Assembly (NCBI RefSeq): GCF_018274385.1
Contig: NZ_JAAFYZ010000095.1
Coordinates: forward strand, 1 to 37,320
Length of the DNA stretch: 37,320 nt
Reading direction: 5' to 3'
DNA from: Catenulispora pinistramenti
Lineage (GTDB): Bacteria; Actinomycetota; Actinomycetes; Streptomycetales; Catenulisporaceae
This document shows, piece by piece, positions 15,711 to 24,283 of this stretch. The translations under genes were made by a program, and so were the position numbers. Position 1 is the stretch's first letter. Each line of letters begins with the position of its first letter. Under the pieces are notes generated by a model, which saw only the letters and a program-made list of their open reading frames with translations, was not told the DNA's origin and searched no databases.

Positions 15711-16802
15711 ATGTTGCAGAACACCCGCGCCGACCGCACCGGCGACGTCCTCGCGGCGGTGAGCCAGAGCGGCCCGACCGTGTCCTTCTTCGACGCCGCG
15801 TCCGACCGGCTCCTGGGCTCGGTCGAGGTGCTGGCCGAACCGCACGAGATCTGCTTCGATCCCGCGCGCCGGCTGCTGTGGTGCACGAACACCTATCAGG
15901 CCGGGTACTACCGCGCGAACTCGGGCCGTCGCAGCCAGCTGACGGTCATCGACCCGGACGCCCGGCGGATCGTCGAGGTCGTCGACATCGCGCCGGAGGT
16001 CGGCCCGCACGGCCTGAGCCTGGACGCCGAGCGCGGGCGCCTCTACGTCAGCGTGGAAGGCGCCGAGGGTGCTGAGGGCGCTGAGGGCGGCGGCGGGGTC
16101 GTGATCATCGACACCGCGAGCCGGCGGCCGATCGGCCGGATCGACACCGGCGCCTTCGGCCCGCACTGGTTCGTCGCCAGCCCGGACGGTACGCGCGGCT
16201 ACGCCAGCAACAAGGAGGCGCCGTTCGTCTCCGTGCTAGATCTGGTCGCGGGGGAGCTGATCGACCGGATCGAGGTGCCCGGCGGCGAGGGCCTGGCGGT
16301 GTCCGCCGACGGCTCGCGGGTCTACGTGGCCGCGCCCCATGCGGGCGGTTTCAACGGCGGCGGGCCCGACGCCACACCCGGGATCCGCGTCATCGACACC
16401 GAGCTCCGCCGCGTCATCGACGTCCTGGCGACGGACAACGTGGTGGTACCGGTGCACCTGACCGCCACCGGGAAGGTGCTGGCGGGCGAGCTGCGGACGG
16501 CCCCGGCTCCGGCCACCGGCACCGACCCGAGCGGCCGCGCATCCCGTCCGGTGCAGGCCCCGGGGCGGCTGACGGTGTTCTCCGCCGACACCCACAAGCG
16601 GCTCGGCGACATCGAGATCGGACGCTTCCCGCTGACCATCACCTCCTCGCCCGACGGCGCGCTGGCCTACGCCGCCGGCGTCATCGACTCCACCGTCGAC
16701 GTCATCGACCTCGAATCCCTCCAGCGGCTGGCCCGCATCGAGCTCCCCAAGCTCGCCGACGCCGGCGCGCACGGGCTGGCCTACATCCCCAAGGCCGCCT
16801 GA
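15711..16802 (+). CDS. YncE-like beta-propeller protein
   Basis: A 363-residue protein built of propeller repeats of the YncE / nitrous-oxide-reductase N-terminal type. Typical blades are TVSFFDAASDRLLGSVEVL, LTVIDPDARRIVEVVDIA and VSVLDLVAGELIDRIEVPGGEGLAVSADG, with PDG turns between strands. A Gly/Ala/Glu tract (GAEGAEGAEGGGG, nine-base DNA repeat) makes one surface loop. No signal peptide is visible, unlike many relatives, so it may be cytoplasmic. Binding rather than catalysis is usual for the family. The ATG at 15711 is preceded by GGAAG about 13 bases upstream. It converges with the LysR gene. Confidence 0.78.
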   Translation: MLQNTRADRTGDVLAAVSQSGPTVSFFDAASDRLLGSVEVLAEPHEICFDPARRLLWCTNTYQAGYYRANSGRRSQLTVIDPDARRIVEVVDIAPEVGPHGLSLDAERGRLYVSVEGAEGAEGAEGGGGVVIIDTASRRPIGRIDTGAFGPHWFVASPDGTRGYASNKEAPFVSVLDLVAGELIDRIEVPGGEGLAVSADGSRVYVAAPHAGGFNGGGPDATPGIRVIDTELRRVIDVLATDNVVVPVHLTATGKVLAGELRTAPAPATGTDPSGRASRPVQAPGRLTVFSADTHKRLGDIEIGRFPLTITSSPDGALAYAAGVIDSTVDVIDLESLQRLARIELPKLADAGAHGLAYIPKAA

Positions 16803-16818
16803 CGCGGTCGCCGCACTC

Positions 16819-16858
16819 CGTGTCAGGCTGCTGCGGAACGTGTCAGGGTGCTGCGGAT
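16819..16858. repeat. 20-bp tandem duplication at the LysR stop
   Basis: CGTGTCAGG-(C/G)-TGCTGCGGA(A/T) occurs twice head to tail (16819-16838, 16839-16858), with two mismatches. On the minus strand it encodes the last residues of the LysR protein, including the stop codon in the second copy. Confidence 0.7.
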
Positions 16859-17728
16859 GTGGCCGCGGAACCAGCGGTGCGCGGGGTCGGCGTCGTGCGT
16901 GGGATGCCAGGCCATGCCGATCTCGACCGCCGGCAGGTCCAGCGGGATCGGGAACGTGCGCAGCCCGAGCGCCTCGACCACGCCCGGCAGGTCGGCGTTG
17001 GTGGCGGCGATGGTGAGGCAGACCAGATCGGTGCCGCGGGCCAGCAGCATGCCGCCGGTGTGGCTCGGCACGACCACCGCGACGTTGCGCCGCAGTCCCT
17101 GCTTGGCCAACGCGGTGTCGATCGGGCCGTGCCGCTTGCCGGTGCGGGAGATGCCTATGTGGTCGGCCTCGGCGAACCGGCGCGCGTCGATCGGTCCGTC
17201 GAACAGCGGGTGGTCCTTGCGGGCCGCACCGAGCAGCCGCACCGTGACCAACTGCTCGCTGCGCGTCTCCGGGTCGAGGTGGCCGAGCACCCCCAGTTCG
17301 ACGTCGACCAGGCCGCGGCGCAGCGCGGGCGTGTTCTCGAACGCCTCCGACAGGAACACGACGTCGACATCGGGGGCCTCGGCCCGCAGCCGGCCGGAGA
17401 GCGCACCGGCCACATCGGCCAACAGCAGCTCGCTGGCCTGCACGCTGAAGGTCCGGCGCAGCGCCGCGACCTCCAGCGTGCGGTGTGGCTTGAGCATGGC
17501 CTCGGACTGGTCGAGCAGCGCCCGCACCTCGGCCTTGAGCTCCAGGGCCCGGGGCGTCGGCACCATCTCCTGACCCGCGCGCACCAGCAGCGGATCGCCG
17601 ACCACTCGGCGCAGAGTGGAGAGTTTGCGGCTCGCCGCGGCCGGTGAGGTGCCCAGGCGCTCGGCGGCCTTGGTCACGCTGTTGTCCTGGAGCAGAGCGT
17701 CCAGCGCCACGAGCAGGTTCAGATCCAT
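16823..17728 (-). CDS. LysR-family transcriptional regulator
   Basis: A 301-residue LysR regulator. The winged helix-turn-helix is at the very N terminus (LNLLVALDALLQDNSVTKAAERLGTSPAAASRKLSTLRRVVGDPLLVR, residues 3-50, the classic LTTR pattern here given in short: VTKAAERLGTSPAAASRKL). The substrate-binding domain follows from about residue 90. Its closest look is the PcaR/SyrM/NodD-like subgroup (DPLLVRAGQEMVPTPRA, WHPTHDADPAHRWFR at the end). The ATG at 17728 has no strong ribosome binding site. Unlike most LysR genes it has no divergent partner; it converges with the YncE-like gene, so its target may lie elsewhere. Confidence 0.9.
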   Translation of the reverse strand: MDLNLLVALDALLQDNSVTKAAERLGTSPAAASRKLSTLRRVVGDPLLVRAGQEMVPTPRALELKAEVRALLDQSEAMLKPHRTLEVAALRRTFSVQASELLLADVAGALSGRLRAEAPDVDVVFLSEAFENTPALRRGLVDVELGVLGHLDPETRSEQLVTVRLLGAARKDHPLFDGPIDARRFAEADHIGISRTGKRHGPIDTALAKQGLRRNVAVVVPSHTGGMLLARGTDLVCLTIAATNADLPGVVEALGLRTFPIPLDLPAVEIGMAWHPTHDADPAHRWFRGHIRSTLTRSAAA

Positions 17729-17881
17729 GCGGTTCTTCGGTCCTCCCCGGCCAGGTCTTTTCGCTGCGCGTAAACTCTACGCGTTGATTTTTGCGATGAA
17801 CTGCCGTCCTGGACAACAAGGCCACCATCACTTTGGGTAGCCTGTCTGCCGTCGCGACCGGCTCCGCATGTAGTTACGTGA
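17729..17881. other. Intergenic region upstream of LysR
   Basis: This 153-bp gap lies between the LysR start and the lipoprotein stop. It is AT-richer around 17770-17800, the probable LysR promoter. I see no clear T-N11-A LysR box of strong symmetry, no terminator and no gene. Confidence 0.35.
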
Positions 17882-18631
17882 TCAGCCGACGCCCTCGGCA
17901 CTCTTCAACCGCCCGACCTGTACGTCGGACAGGCGAACGAGCGTCGCCTCGGCCTGCGGCTGGGGAATGACGCCGTTCTTCGCCGTCTCTACTTCCATGA
18001 TCGACACGACCGCCGGGCCGACGCGGACCACGTAGGTGGCGGTGACCAGGGTGCTGCCCTGGACGTTCGCGTTCGTGGTGTAGCCGACGCGGTCGGCACC
18101 GACCATCTGTGAGATCGCGGTGAGTGTGATCGGAACCGGCTGGTTCTGCTCGGTCTCAGTGAATGCCCTGCATCCCTTGAGCCCCGCGGTCAGATCGGAC
18201 ATCAGCGCCGAGGCCTTGCCGGTGGACGGCATCACCTGCACGGCGTCCTGAATCATGCCGGGGCCGTCGTTCGCGGTGAGAATCCGCAGCGTGTCGACGG
18301 TCGTGCCGTACTTCGTGGACAGCGCGTTCTCCGCATCGCGGAAGGACTGGCACTCACTGCCGCCGGCAGTCACGAGGGCCGGCGAGTCCGTGGTGGACTT
18401 CACGTCCAGCGAAGCGTCGAAGTAGTAGCCGGGCTGGTCCTTGTCGGTCAGCAGGAGGCTGTCGACCTGATCGTCCGTCAGCGCGGCGGCCGAGTGGCCG
18501 CTGCCGGGCGATGCCGTCGAGGCGCTCTTACCCGAAGCGCCGCAGGCTGCCACCAACAGGACAGCCGCCGTGGTGACAGCGACGGCGGAGCCGTACTTGA
18601 TCCGTATGCGCATGCTGACATAGTGCCGCAT
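17882..18631 (-). CDS. Secreted lipoprotein (249 aa)
   Basis: A predicted lipoprotein: basic N region (MRIRIKYGS), hydrophobic core AVAVTTAAVLLVAAC ending in a lipobox (LVAAC), then a Ser/Gly-rich linker. The mature domain of about 200 residues has two further cysteines (SECQSF and KGCRAF) likely to form a disulfide, and a closing strand pattern YVVRVGPAVVSIMEVE. It resembles the extracellular sensor-like fold of mycobacterial PknH/LpqQ-type proteins, but this is only an impression. The start may be 18631 (GGGA eight bases upstream) or 18613. It is separated by 65 bases from the upstream kinase-like gene. Confidence 0.72.
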   Translation of the reverse strand: MRHYVSMRIRIKYGSAVAVTTAAVLLVAACGASGKSASTASPGSGHSAAALTDDQVDSLLLTDKDQPGYYFDASLDVKSTTDSPALVTAGGSECQSFRDAENALSTKYGTTVDTLRILTANDGPGMIQDAVQVMPSTGKASALMSDLTAGLKGCRAFTETEQNQPVPITLTAISQMVGADRVGYTTNANVQGSTLVTATYVVRVGPAVVSIMEVETAKNGVIPQPQAEATLVRLSDVQVGRLKSAEGVG

Positions 18632-18696
18632 GGTGCTGGTCCCGGTGAGTTCGGCGCGTATCTGTGCGGTCGTAAGCGACTTCACCGGTCCAGTCG

Positions 18697-19542
18697 TCAG
18701 CCGCGCTCCTCCAACCAAGCGACGATGGCGGCGACGAAGCCGTCGGCACTCGCCAACGGGGTGCCGCCGAACACCGCGTGCAGGTGCTCGACGCCGACCG
18801 GGTCGTTCCAGGCCCGGGCCCGGCGGCAGGTCTGTTCGTCGGTGGCCGCGCGCAGGACGTCCCAGCCGTGCCAGGTCGCGACGAGGGCCGCGTCGATCGC
18901 CGGGTCGGAGCGGATCGCCAGGTCCCAGTCGAGGACTCCGGCGAGTTTGCCGTCGGCGCTGAAGTGGAGGTTGGGGCCGCCGAGGTCGCCGTGGACGAGC
19001 CGGGGCGGGGCCGCTTCGAGGGCCAGGAGGGTGTCCAGCCGGTGCCGGACCGTGTCACGCCACTTCGGCGGCAGCCGCGGGATGGTCTCGTCGGTCAGGA
19101 TGTCGGCCCAGCCCAAGCCGTCCGGGGTGTGCCGGTGGGGCTGGTGGAGCAGGGCTTCAAGCCGCGGCGTGATCTCAACGCCGCGCAGTGCCTCCAGAAG
19201 CAGGCCGAGCGCCGCCGGGTCTCCGACGCCCTCCGGCAGCGGCTCGCCGTCGATCCACGAGACCGCGACGGCCGCCCGGTCCCCGAACGTGGTCACCGCG
19301 GACAGCGGCTCCGGCACGGCGAACGGCAGGCCGGCCGCCGCGACGGCGCGCAGGACTTCGACCCGGCGCGGCAGTTCGGCGGCGGCGCTGGGGCGCTTGG
19401 TGACGCGCACCGCGGCGACGCCGGGGAACAGCACCACGTGGTGCATGTTTCCTTGCTCGGCAAGGGATGCGGAGCTCATATCGAGGTCGGGGACAAGTGC
19501 TTCAGCGATTTCCAGCAGGTCAGCGGGGACTGGTTGTGCCAT
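18697..19542 (-). CDS. Aminoglycoside phosphotransferase-family kinase
   Basis: A 281-residue protein of the APH/choline-kinase-like fold. The catalytic loop is LVHGDLGGPNLHF (near residue 190), with the catalytic Asp and metal-binding Asn, and GVLDWDLAIRSDPAID follows as the DFD-equivalent metal motif. The N lobe has VAAVRVTKRP, in which the lysine would bind ATP phosphates. Such kinases phosphorylate aminoglycosides, macrolides, homoserine or other small alcohols; the substrate is not predictable. Length is typical. The ATG at 19542 follows a weak GGCGGG. No obvious partner gene lies beside it. Confidence 0.85.
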   Translation of the reverse strand: MAQPVPADLLEIAEALVPDLDMSSASLAEQGNMHHVVLFPGVAAVRVTKRPSAAAELPRRVEVLRAVAAAGLPFAVPEPLSAVTTFGDRAAVAVSWIDGEPLPEGVGDPAALGLLLEALRGVEITPRLEALLHQPHRHTPDGLGWADILTDETIPRLPPKWRDTVRHRLDTLLALEAAPPRLVHGDLGGPNLHFSADGKLAGVLDWDLAIRSDPAIDAALVATWHGWDVLRAATDEQTCRRARAWNDPVGVEHLHAVFGGTPLASADGFVAAIVAWLEERG

Positions 19543-19612
19543 CCCGCCATTGTGCCGGACGTGGGCAAATGGATATCGCCCACGCCGGCTGAAGCTCTGC
19601 CACCGGGGTGGT

Positions 19613-20758
19613 TCAGAGCGCGCAGAAGGCGTTGTCCAACGCGGCCGACATGTCCGTCTGTCCCTGGGTGGGGGCCTGGAGGTGGTACTCGTTGTTGGCC
19701 ACCAGCACCTCCTTGCTGCCGTCGTCGCTGATCTCCCAGGTGCTGGTGTAGCCGAGCACCGATCCGTTGTGCGTCCACACCCACTGGCCGCACGGCGTCT
19801 GGTACTCGCCGATGCCCAGGCCGTAGCGGGTGGTGGCGTTGACGGGGACGGTGGTCTTCAACTCGGCCTCCTGCGCCGGCGGCAGCAGTTGGCCGGTCAT
19901 CAGCGCGCGGTCGAAGGTGGCGAGGTCGTCCAGGGTCGACACCATCGCCCCGGCGGAGCCGAAGGCCTGGACGTTGGAGACCGTGACGTCCGAGAGCTCC
20001 AGGCCGAGCCACTGGTACTCGTAGCCGTGCAGGTAGTCGCCCTGCAGGGTGGGGTCGGAGATGGGGAAGGTGGTGTGGGTCAGGCCCAGCGGGGTGATGA
20101 TCCGGTTCTGGATCTCGGTGGCCGCGGTGTTGCCGGTGACGGCCTGGATCACCATGCCGGCCAGGACGAAGTTGGTGTTGGCGTAGCCGAATGTCTGGCC
20201 CGGTGCGCTGGTGGGCTGGTGCTGCGCGAGGGCGAGGTCCACCAGGGTCTGCGGGGCCCAGACCCGATTGGGCTCGCTGTTCGAGGCGTAGGAGTTGTAG
20301 AAGGTCGGGCTGGTGTCGTAGTCGGGCAGGCTGGAGGTGTGGTTGAGCAGTTCGCGGATGGTGATCTTGGTGCCGTCGTAGCCGTTGGCGTTGACGGCGT
20401 TCGGCAGCCACTTGGCCACGGTGTCGTCCAGCGAGAGCTTGCCCTCGGCCTCCAGCTGGAGCAGCACGGTGGCGGTGAAGGCCTTGGTGTTGCTGCCGAT
20501 CCGGAACTGCGCGTCGGGATCGGCGGGCGTCTTGGCGGTCACGTCGCTGACGCCGTCGGCGAGGTATTGCGTGGTGTCGCCGGAGCGGACCATGCCGATC
20601 GCGGCCGGGTAGCCGTCCGCGATCCCCTTCGCGAAGCCGGCCTGCAGGGCACTGATGGCCGTCGGGACATCGGCGTGCGCGGGGCCGACGCCGGCCAGCG
20701 CGCCGAGCGCCAGGGTCGAGCCGAGGGCTATCAGGCGGATGGACTTCGAGGGCTTCAT
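19613..20758 (-). CDS. Secreted serine hydrolase (class C beta-lactamase / DD-peptidase family)
   Basis: A 381-residue exported enzyme. Residues 1-29 are a Sec signal peptide ending PAHA. The three penicillin-binding motifs are present: S89-N-T-K92 (nucleophile serine and lysine), Y192-A-N194, and H330-N-G332 in place of KTG, as in Streptomyces R61-type DD-carboxypeptidase and related esterases. It should act on the D-Ala-D-Ala end of peptidoglycan stems or on similar esters or peptides outside the membrane. The ATG at 20758 has AGGA eight bases upstream. Its promoter is the SARP-type copy B, 53 bases upstream and oriented toward it, and it is divergent from the SARP gene itself. Confidence 0.9.
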   Translation of the reverse strand: MKPSKSIRLIALGSTLALGALAGVGPAHADVPTAISALQAGFAKGIADGYPAAIGMVRSGDTTQYLADGVSDVTAKTPADPDAQFRIGSNTKAFTATVLLQLEAEGKLSLDDTVAKWLPNAVNANGYDGTKITIRELLNHTSSLPDYDTSPTFYNSYASNSEPNRVWAPQTLVDLALAQHQPTSAPGQTFGYANTNFVLAGMVIQAVTGNTAATEIQNRIITPLGLTHTTFPISDPTLQGDYLHGYEYQWLGLELSDVTVSNVQAFGSAGAMVSTLDDLATFDRALMTGQLLPPAQEAELKTTVPVNATTRYGLGIGEYQTPCGQWVWTHNGSVLGYTSTWEISDDGSKEVLVANNEYHLQAPTQGQTDMSAALDNAFCAL

Positions 20759-20784
20759 CGGCGTGTCCTACTTTCTCAGGTGAC

Positions 20785-20866
20785 GTTGTGAAGCGACTGA
20801 CACGGTGAGTAGTCTTGCAACCGCGCTTCACAACCGACGCACACTGATCGCACAACCGATTGCACT
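20785..20866 (-). promoter_or_regulatory. SARP-type promoter, copy B (serine hydrolase / SARP)
   Basis: On the minus strand the heptads AGTGCAA (20866-20860), TTGTGCG (20855-20849), GTGTGCG (20844-20838) and TTGTGAA (20833-20827) follow each other at exact 11-bp steps. The -10-like AAGACT is at 20816-20811. The expected start near 20804 leaves a 46-base leader. Facing it on the plus strand, GTTGTGAAGCG (20785-20795) is the perfect inverted copy of CGCTTCACAAC (20824-20834), which may serve autoregulation of the SARP gene. Confidence 0.72.
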
Positions 20867-20939
20867 ACTTGCTTGCACAGCCGGGACCGCCCCTGCTGCC
20901 GACGACATCTTGATCTTCCGATCCTCAGGGGATGGACCG

Positions 20940-23900
20940 ATGGATCCCGATATCCGGCTGCTCGGCGCGCCGACCGTCCACCACGGCGGCGTGCCGCTTC
21001 GCCTCGACGGACAACGTCGGCTCTGCCTGCTGGCCGTCCTGGTGCTGAACCACGGCCGCACCGTTTCGCGCACCGATCTGGCCGAGTGGGCCTGGCCCTC
21101 CTCGCCGCCGGACACCGTCGACCGGCAGATCGCCAACTACGTCTCGGGGCTGCGCAAGATCCTGGAACCGGTCGAGGACCGGATCCAGCTGGTGGCCCGC
21201 CGGCCCGGCTACACCGCGTTGATCGATCCCGAACTCCTGGACACCGAACGGTTCGGCGTGCTGCTGCGCCGGGCCCGCGACGCCCGCGACGGGCAGGAGC
21301 ACCAGATCGCCGGGGAGCGGTTGCGTCAGGCGCTGGGCCTGTGGCACGGCCGGCCGCTGGAAGGACTGGACACCCCCTATCTCCAGCACCGCGCCGCCGA
21401 GCTGGAGCGGCAGCGCCGGGACGCGGCGATGCTGCTGGCCGAGATCGAGCTGGAGACCGGCCGGCCCGCCGACGCCGCCGCGGTCCTGCGGGACGTGGCC
21501 GCCGGGCGGCCGGACGACGAAGCCGTGGCCGCCACCCTCATCAGGGCCCTGACCCAGGCCGGGCAGACCGACGAGGCGGCCGAGACCGCGACCCGGGCCG
21601 ACCGCTCGCTGCGGCGTCAGGGCCGTACGCCCACGCCCGCGCTGCGCCAGGCCCACAGCGACGCGCTCGCCGGCCGCGTCCCGTCCCGGCCGAACGATCC
21701 GCGGCACCAGCTGCCGGCCGACACCGGCGCGTTCGCCGGCCGGGTCGAGGAGCTGTTCGAGCTTGCCCGGCTCGCTCAGCGTGCCGAGGCCGGGCAGACC
21801 CCGGGCGTGCCGGTGATCTGCACGATCGAGGGCATGGGCGGGATCGGCAAGACGGCGCTGGCCGTCCACGCCGCGCACCTGCTGGCCGACCGGTTCCCGG
21901 ACGGGCAGTTGTTCCTGGAGTGGCACGCGCACGCCGCGGGTGTGGCGACGCGTACCGCCTTCGACGTCCTGGGCAGCGCGCTGGCCGCGCTCGGGGCCCC
22001 GCCCCAGACCGTGCCGAACGAGCTCGACGCGCGCGCGGCCAAGTATCGGGCGATGCTGGCCGGCACCCGCACCCTGATCGTGTTGGACAACGTCGATGAC
22101 GAGAACGAGATCCGGCCCCTGATCCCGGCCGTCGCCGGCTGTCTGGTGCTGATCACCAGCCGTCGGCGTTTGAAGGCGCTGGACGACGTCGAACCGCTGG
22201 GCCTGGACGTGCTGCCGGTGGACGACGCCGTGGCGCTGTTCCGGGCGACCGCCGGAGCGGGCCGGGCGCCCGTCGACGACGCGGCGCTGACCGAGCTCGT
22301 CGGCATGTGCGGCCGGCTCCCGCTGGCGCTGCGCATCGCCGCCGCGCTGCTGCGGCACCGGCGCAGCTGGCAGGTCGAGCACGTCATCAGGGAACTGCGG
22401 GAGGACTCCGGCGATCTGCGGGCCTTCGACGACGGTCAGCGCAACCTGGCGTCGGTTTTCGAGCTGTCGTATCGGAATCTGACCGCCGCGCAGGAGACGG
22501 CGCTGTACCGGATAGCCCAGGTCCCGGGGCGCGACCTCGATGTCTTCGCCTTCGCGTGCCTGCTCGACGCCGACCCCCGGGCGGCCCGGCGGCTCCTGGC
22601 CGAGCTGGTCGATCGCAGTTTGCTGACCGAGTCGATACCCGGCCGGTTCCAGATGCACGATCTGATGCGTGCCTACGTGCTCTCCCGCGCGGCGAACGCC
22701 GATGACGAGGTGACTCGGGACCGGGAGAGCGCACTGGACCGCCTCTTCGACTACTACCAGCACACCGCCCAACTCGCCGACGGCCGTATTCGAACCCTGC
22801 CGGCGACGTACGTGTCCGCCGTGACCCGTCCGCCGCGCCACCAGCCGCCGATCAAGGACCGGGAAGCGGCGCAGTCCTGGATGACCGGCGAGATCGAGAA
22901 CCTGATCGCCGCGGCCCGGCACGCGGCCACCCGGCCGACCGGCGGCCACGGGATCGCCCTGCCGGCGGCCATGGCCACTCATCTCTACTCGCACGGCCCG
23001 TGGACCCACGCGCTCGAACTGCACGGCGCGGCCGTCGCCCTCGCCCGCGGGGGCACCGACGCCGCGGCCCTGGCCTGTGCCCTCACCGACCTGGGGATGG
23101 CCAGGCGGTTGTGCGGCGACTACCGGGGCGCCGGAGACGTCCACCAAGAAGCCCTGCTCCTGTATGGGGAGCAGGGCGACGCGCGAGCCCAGGCCTTCGT
23201 CCTGATCGAACTGAGCCGGGTCTGGCAACTGGTCGGCGACCAGGCCGCCGCCGCGGACACCGCGACCCGGGCCCTGGACATCTCCTCGCGGCTGGACGAC
23301 CTCCACGGCCAAGCCAGGGCCCTGACTGAGCTGGGCCGGGTCCGTCGGCTCGCGGGGGACTACACCGAGGCCGCCGACACCTGCACCAGGGCCTACCGGC
23401 TCTACCGGCGCCTGGACGACACCCAGGGCCTGGCCGAGGTCCTGATGCAGCTGGGGGCGATCCGGCACCTGAGGTGTGACTACGACGCCGCCACCGCCGC
23501 GTTCACCGAGGCCCTGGAGCTCTGGGGCCGGCTGGACAGCGTGCTCGGCCGGGCCAACGCGCTGACCTCGCTCGGCGTAGTCCAGCGCCGCACCGGGGAA
23601 TACGGCGGCGCGACCGACAACATCATCTGGGCCTTGGGCACCTACCGGCGGCTGGACAGCCCGCTCGGACAGGCCGGCGCGCTGACCGAGCTGGGGCGGC
23701 TGCGGCGGCTCACGGGCGATCACCGCGGCGCGCGGGAGGCCCTGTCCAAGGCGCTGGACCTGTACTGTCTGCTGGCCCATCCGGGCGGCCAGGCCACGGT
23801 CAAGGCCGAGCTGGGCACCGTGCGGCGGTTGGCCGGCGACCACGTCGGCGCCGTGGCCGACACCGCCGAGGCGCTGCGGATCCTGCGCCGGTTCGGCAGC

Positions 23901-24242
23901 CGCGGCGAGGAGGCCTGGGCGCTGAATCAGCATGCCGCGGCGCTGAGCGCGGCGGGCCGCGTCGAGGAGGCGCTGACGGTCTACAGCCGGGCGCTGGTCC
24001 TGAACCGGGAAGTGGGGCAACCCGACGATCAGGCCACTGCTTTCGAGGGTGTCGGCGAGATCCTGCTCCAGTACGGGCGGGTGGAGGAGGGCGGCGCGAA
24101 CCTGCGGCGGGCCCTGAACCTGTTCGTCCGCCTGGGACTGCAGACCGAGGCCCGCCGCATCCGGGAACGTTATGGCGCGGTCGTCGTCGAGGACGAGGAC
24201 CCGGCCGAGGAGTGCTTGGAGTACGCGATCGTCGTCCGGTGA
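20940..24242 (+). CDS. AfsR-type SARP regulator (SARP-NB-ARC-TPR)
   Basis: A 1100-residue transcriptional activator. An OmpR-like winged-helix domain covers about residues 5-95 (IRLLGAPTVHHGGVPLRLDG, VSRTDLAEWAWPSSPPDTVD, IANYVSGLRKIL). The BTAD helical domain follows to about 245. The NB-ARC ATPase has its P-loop GMGGIGKTALA near 298, Walker B LIVLDNVDD near 380, ITSRRR near 405 and GRLPLALRIA near 455. From about 695 there are some nine 40-residue TPR units (TELGRVRRLAGDYTEAADTC type). AfsR-class proteins bind direct heptads at 11-bp period overlapping -35 and recruit RNA polymerase; ATP and TPR ligands tune this. The ATG at 20940 follows GGGGA by eight bases; the open frame extends to 20805 only through the operator region. 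It is the proposed activator of copies A-D. Confidence 0.93.
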   Translation: MDPDIRLLGAPTVHHGGVPLRLDGQRRLCLLAVLVLNHGRTVSRTDLAEWAWPSSPPDTVDRQIANYVSGLRKILEPVEDRIQLVARRPGYTALIDPELLDTERFGVLLRRARDARDGQEHQIAGERLRQALGLWHGRPLEGLDTPYLQHRAAELERQRRDAAMLLAEIELETGRPADAAAVLRDVAAGRPDDEAVAATLIRALTQAGQTDEAAETATRADRSLRRQGRTPTPALRQAHSDALAGRVPSRPNDPRHQLPADTGAFAGRVEELFELARLAQRAEAGQTPGVPVICTIEGMGGIGKTALAVHAAHLLADRFPDGQLFLEWHAHAAGVATRTAFDVLGSALAALGAPPQTVPNELDARAAKYRAMLAGTRTLIVLDNVDDENEIRPLIPAVAGCLVLITSRRRLKALDDVEPLGLDVLPVDDAVALFRATAGAGRAPVDDAALTELVGMCGRLPLALRIAAALLRHRRSWQVEHVIRELREDSGDLRAFDDGQRNLASVFELSYRNLTAAQETALYRIAQVPGRDLDVFAFACLLDADPRAARRLLAELVDRSLLTESIPGRFQMHDLMRAYVLSRAANADDEVTRDRESALDRLFDYYQHTAQLADGRIRTLPATYVSAVTRPPRHQPPIKDREAAQSWMTGEIENLIAAARHAATRPTGGHGIALPAAMATHLYSHGPWTHALELHGAAVALARGGTDAAALACALTDLGMARRLCGDYRGAGDVHQEALLLYGEQGDARAQAFVLIELSRVWQLVGDQAAAADTATRALDISSRLDDLHGQARALTELGRVRRLAGDYTEAADTCTRAYRLYRRLDDTQGLAEVLMQLGAIRHLRCDYDAATAAFTEALELWGRLDSVLGRANALTSLGVVQRRTGEYGGATDNIIWALGTYRRLDSPLGQAGALTELGRLRRLTGDHRGAREALSKALDLYCLLAHPGGQATVKAELGTVRRLAGDHVGAVADTAEALRILRRFGSRGEEAWALNQHAAALSAAGRVEEALTVYSRALVLNREVGQPDDQATAFEGVGEILLQYGRVEEGGANLRRALNLFVRLGLQTEARRIRERYGAVVVEDEDPAEECLEYAIVVR

Positions 24243-24248
24243 GCGCGC

Positions 24249-24283
24249 GGCGCGCTCCGGCGAGCCCCGGCGGGCGGCGCGCC
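24249..24283. terminator. Possible terminator between SARP and kup
   Basis: GGCGCGC (24249-24255) pairs with GCGCGCC (24277-24283) in the 40-base gap between two convergent genes. It overlaps the kup stop. The loop is 21 bases, so it is only moderately convincing. Confidence 0.4.

Noticed and set aside
20805..20939. 45-codon N-terminal extension of the SARP protein
   Set aside because: It translates the operator heptads; the OmpR-like domain starts right after the ATG at 20940, which has GGGGA upstream.
20925..24020. Long open frame (1031 codons) antisense to the SARP gene
   Set aside because: High GC third positions keep the antisense frame open; the translation is rich in Gly/Arg/Gln/Pro and shows no motif, while the plus strand has complete SARP-NB-ARC-TPR domains.
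19613..24242. Antibiotic gene cluster around the SARP
   Set aside because: SARPs often sit in biosynthetic clusters, but no polyketide, peptide, terpene or tailoring synthase genes lie in the window; the neighbours are exported hydrolases and housekeeping transport.
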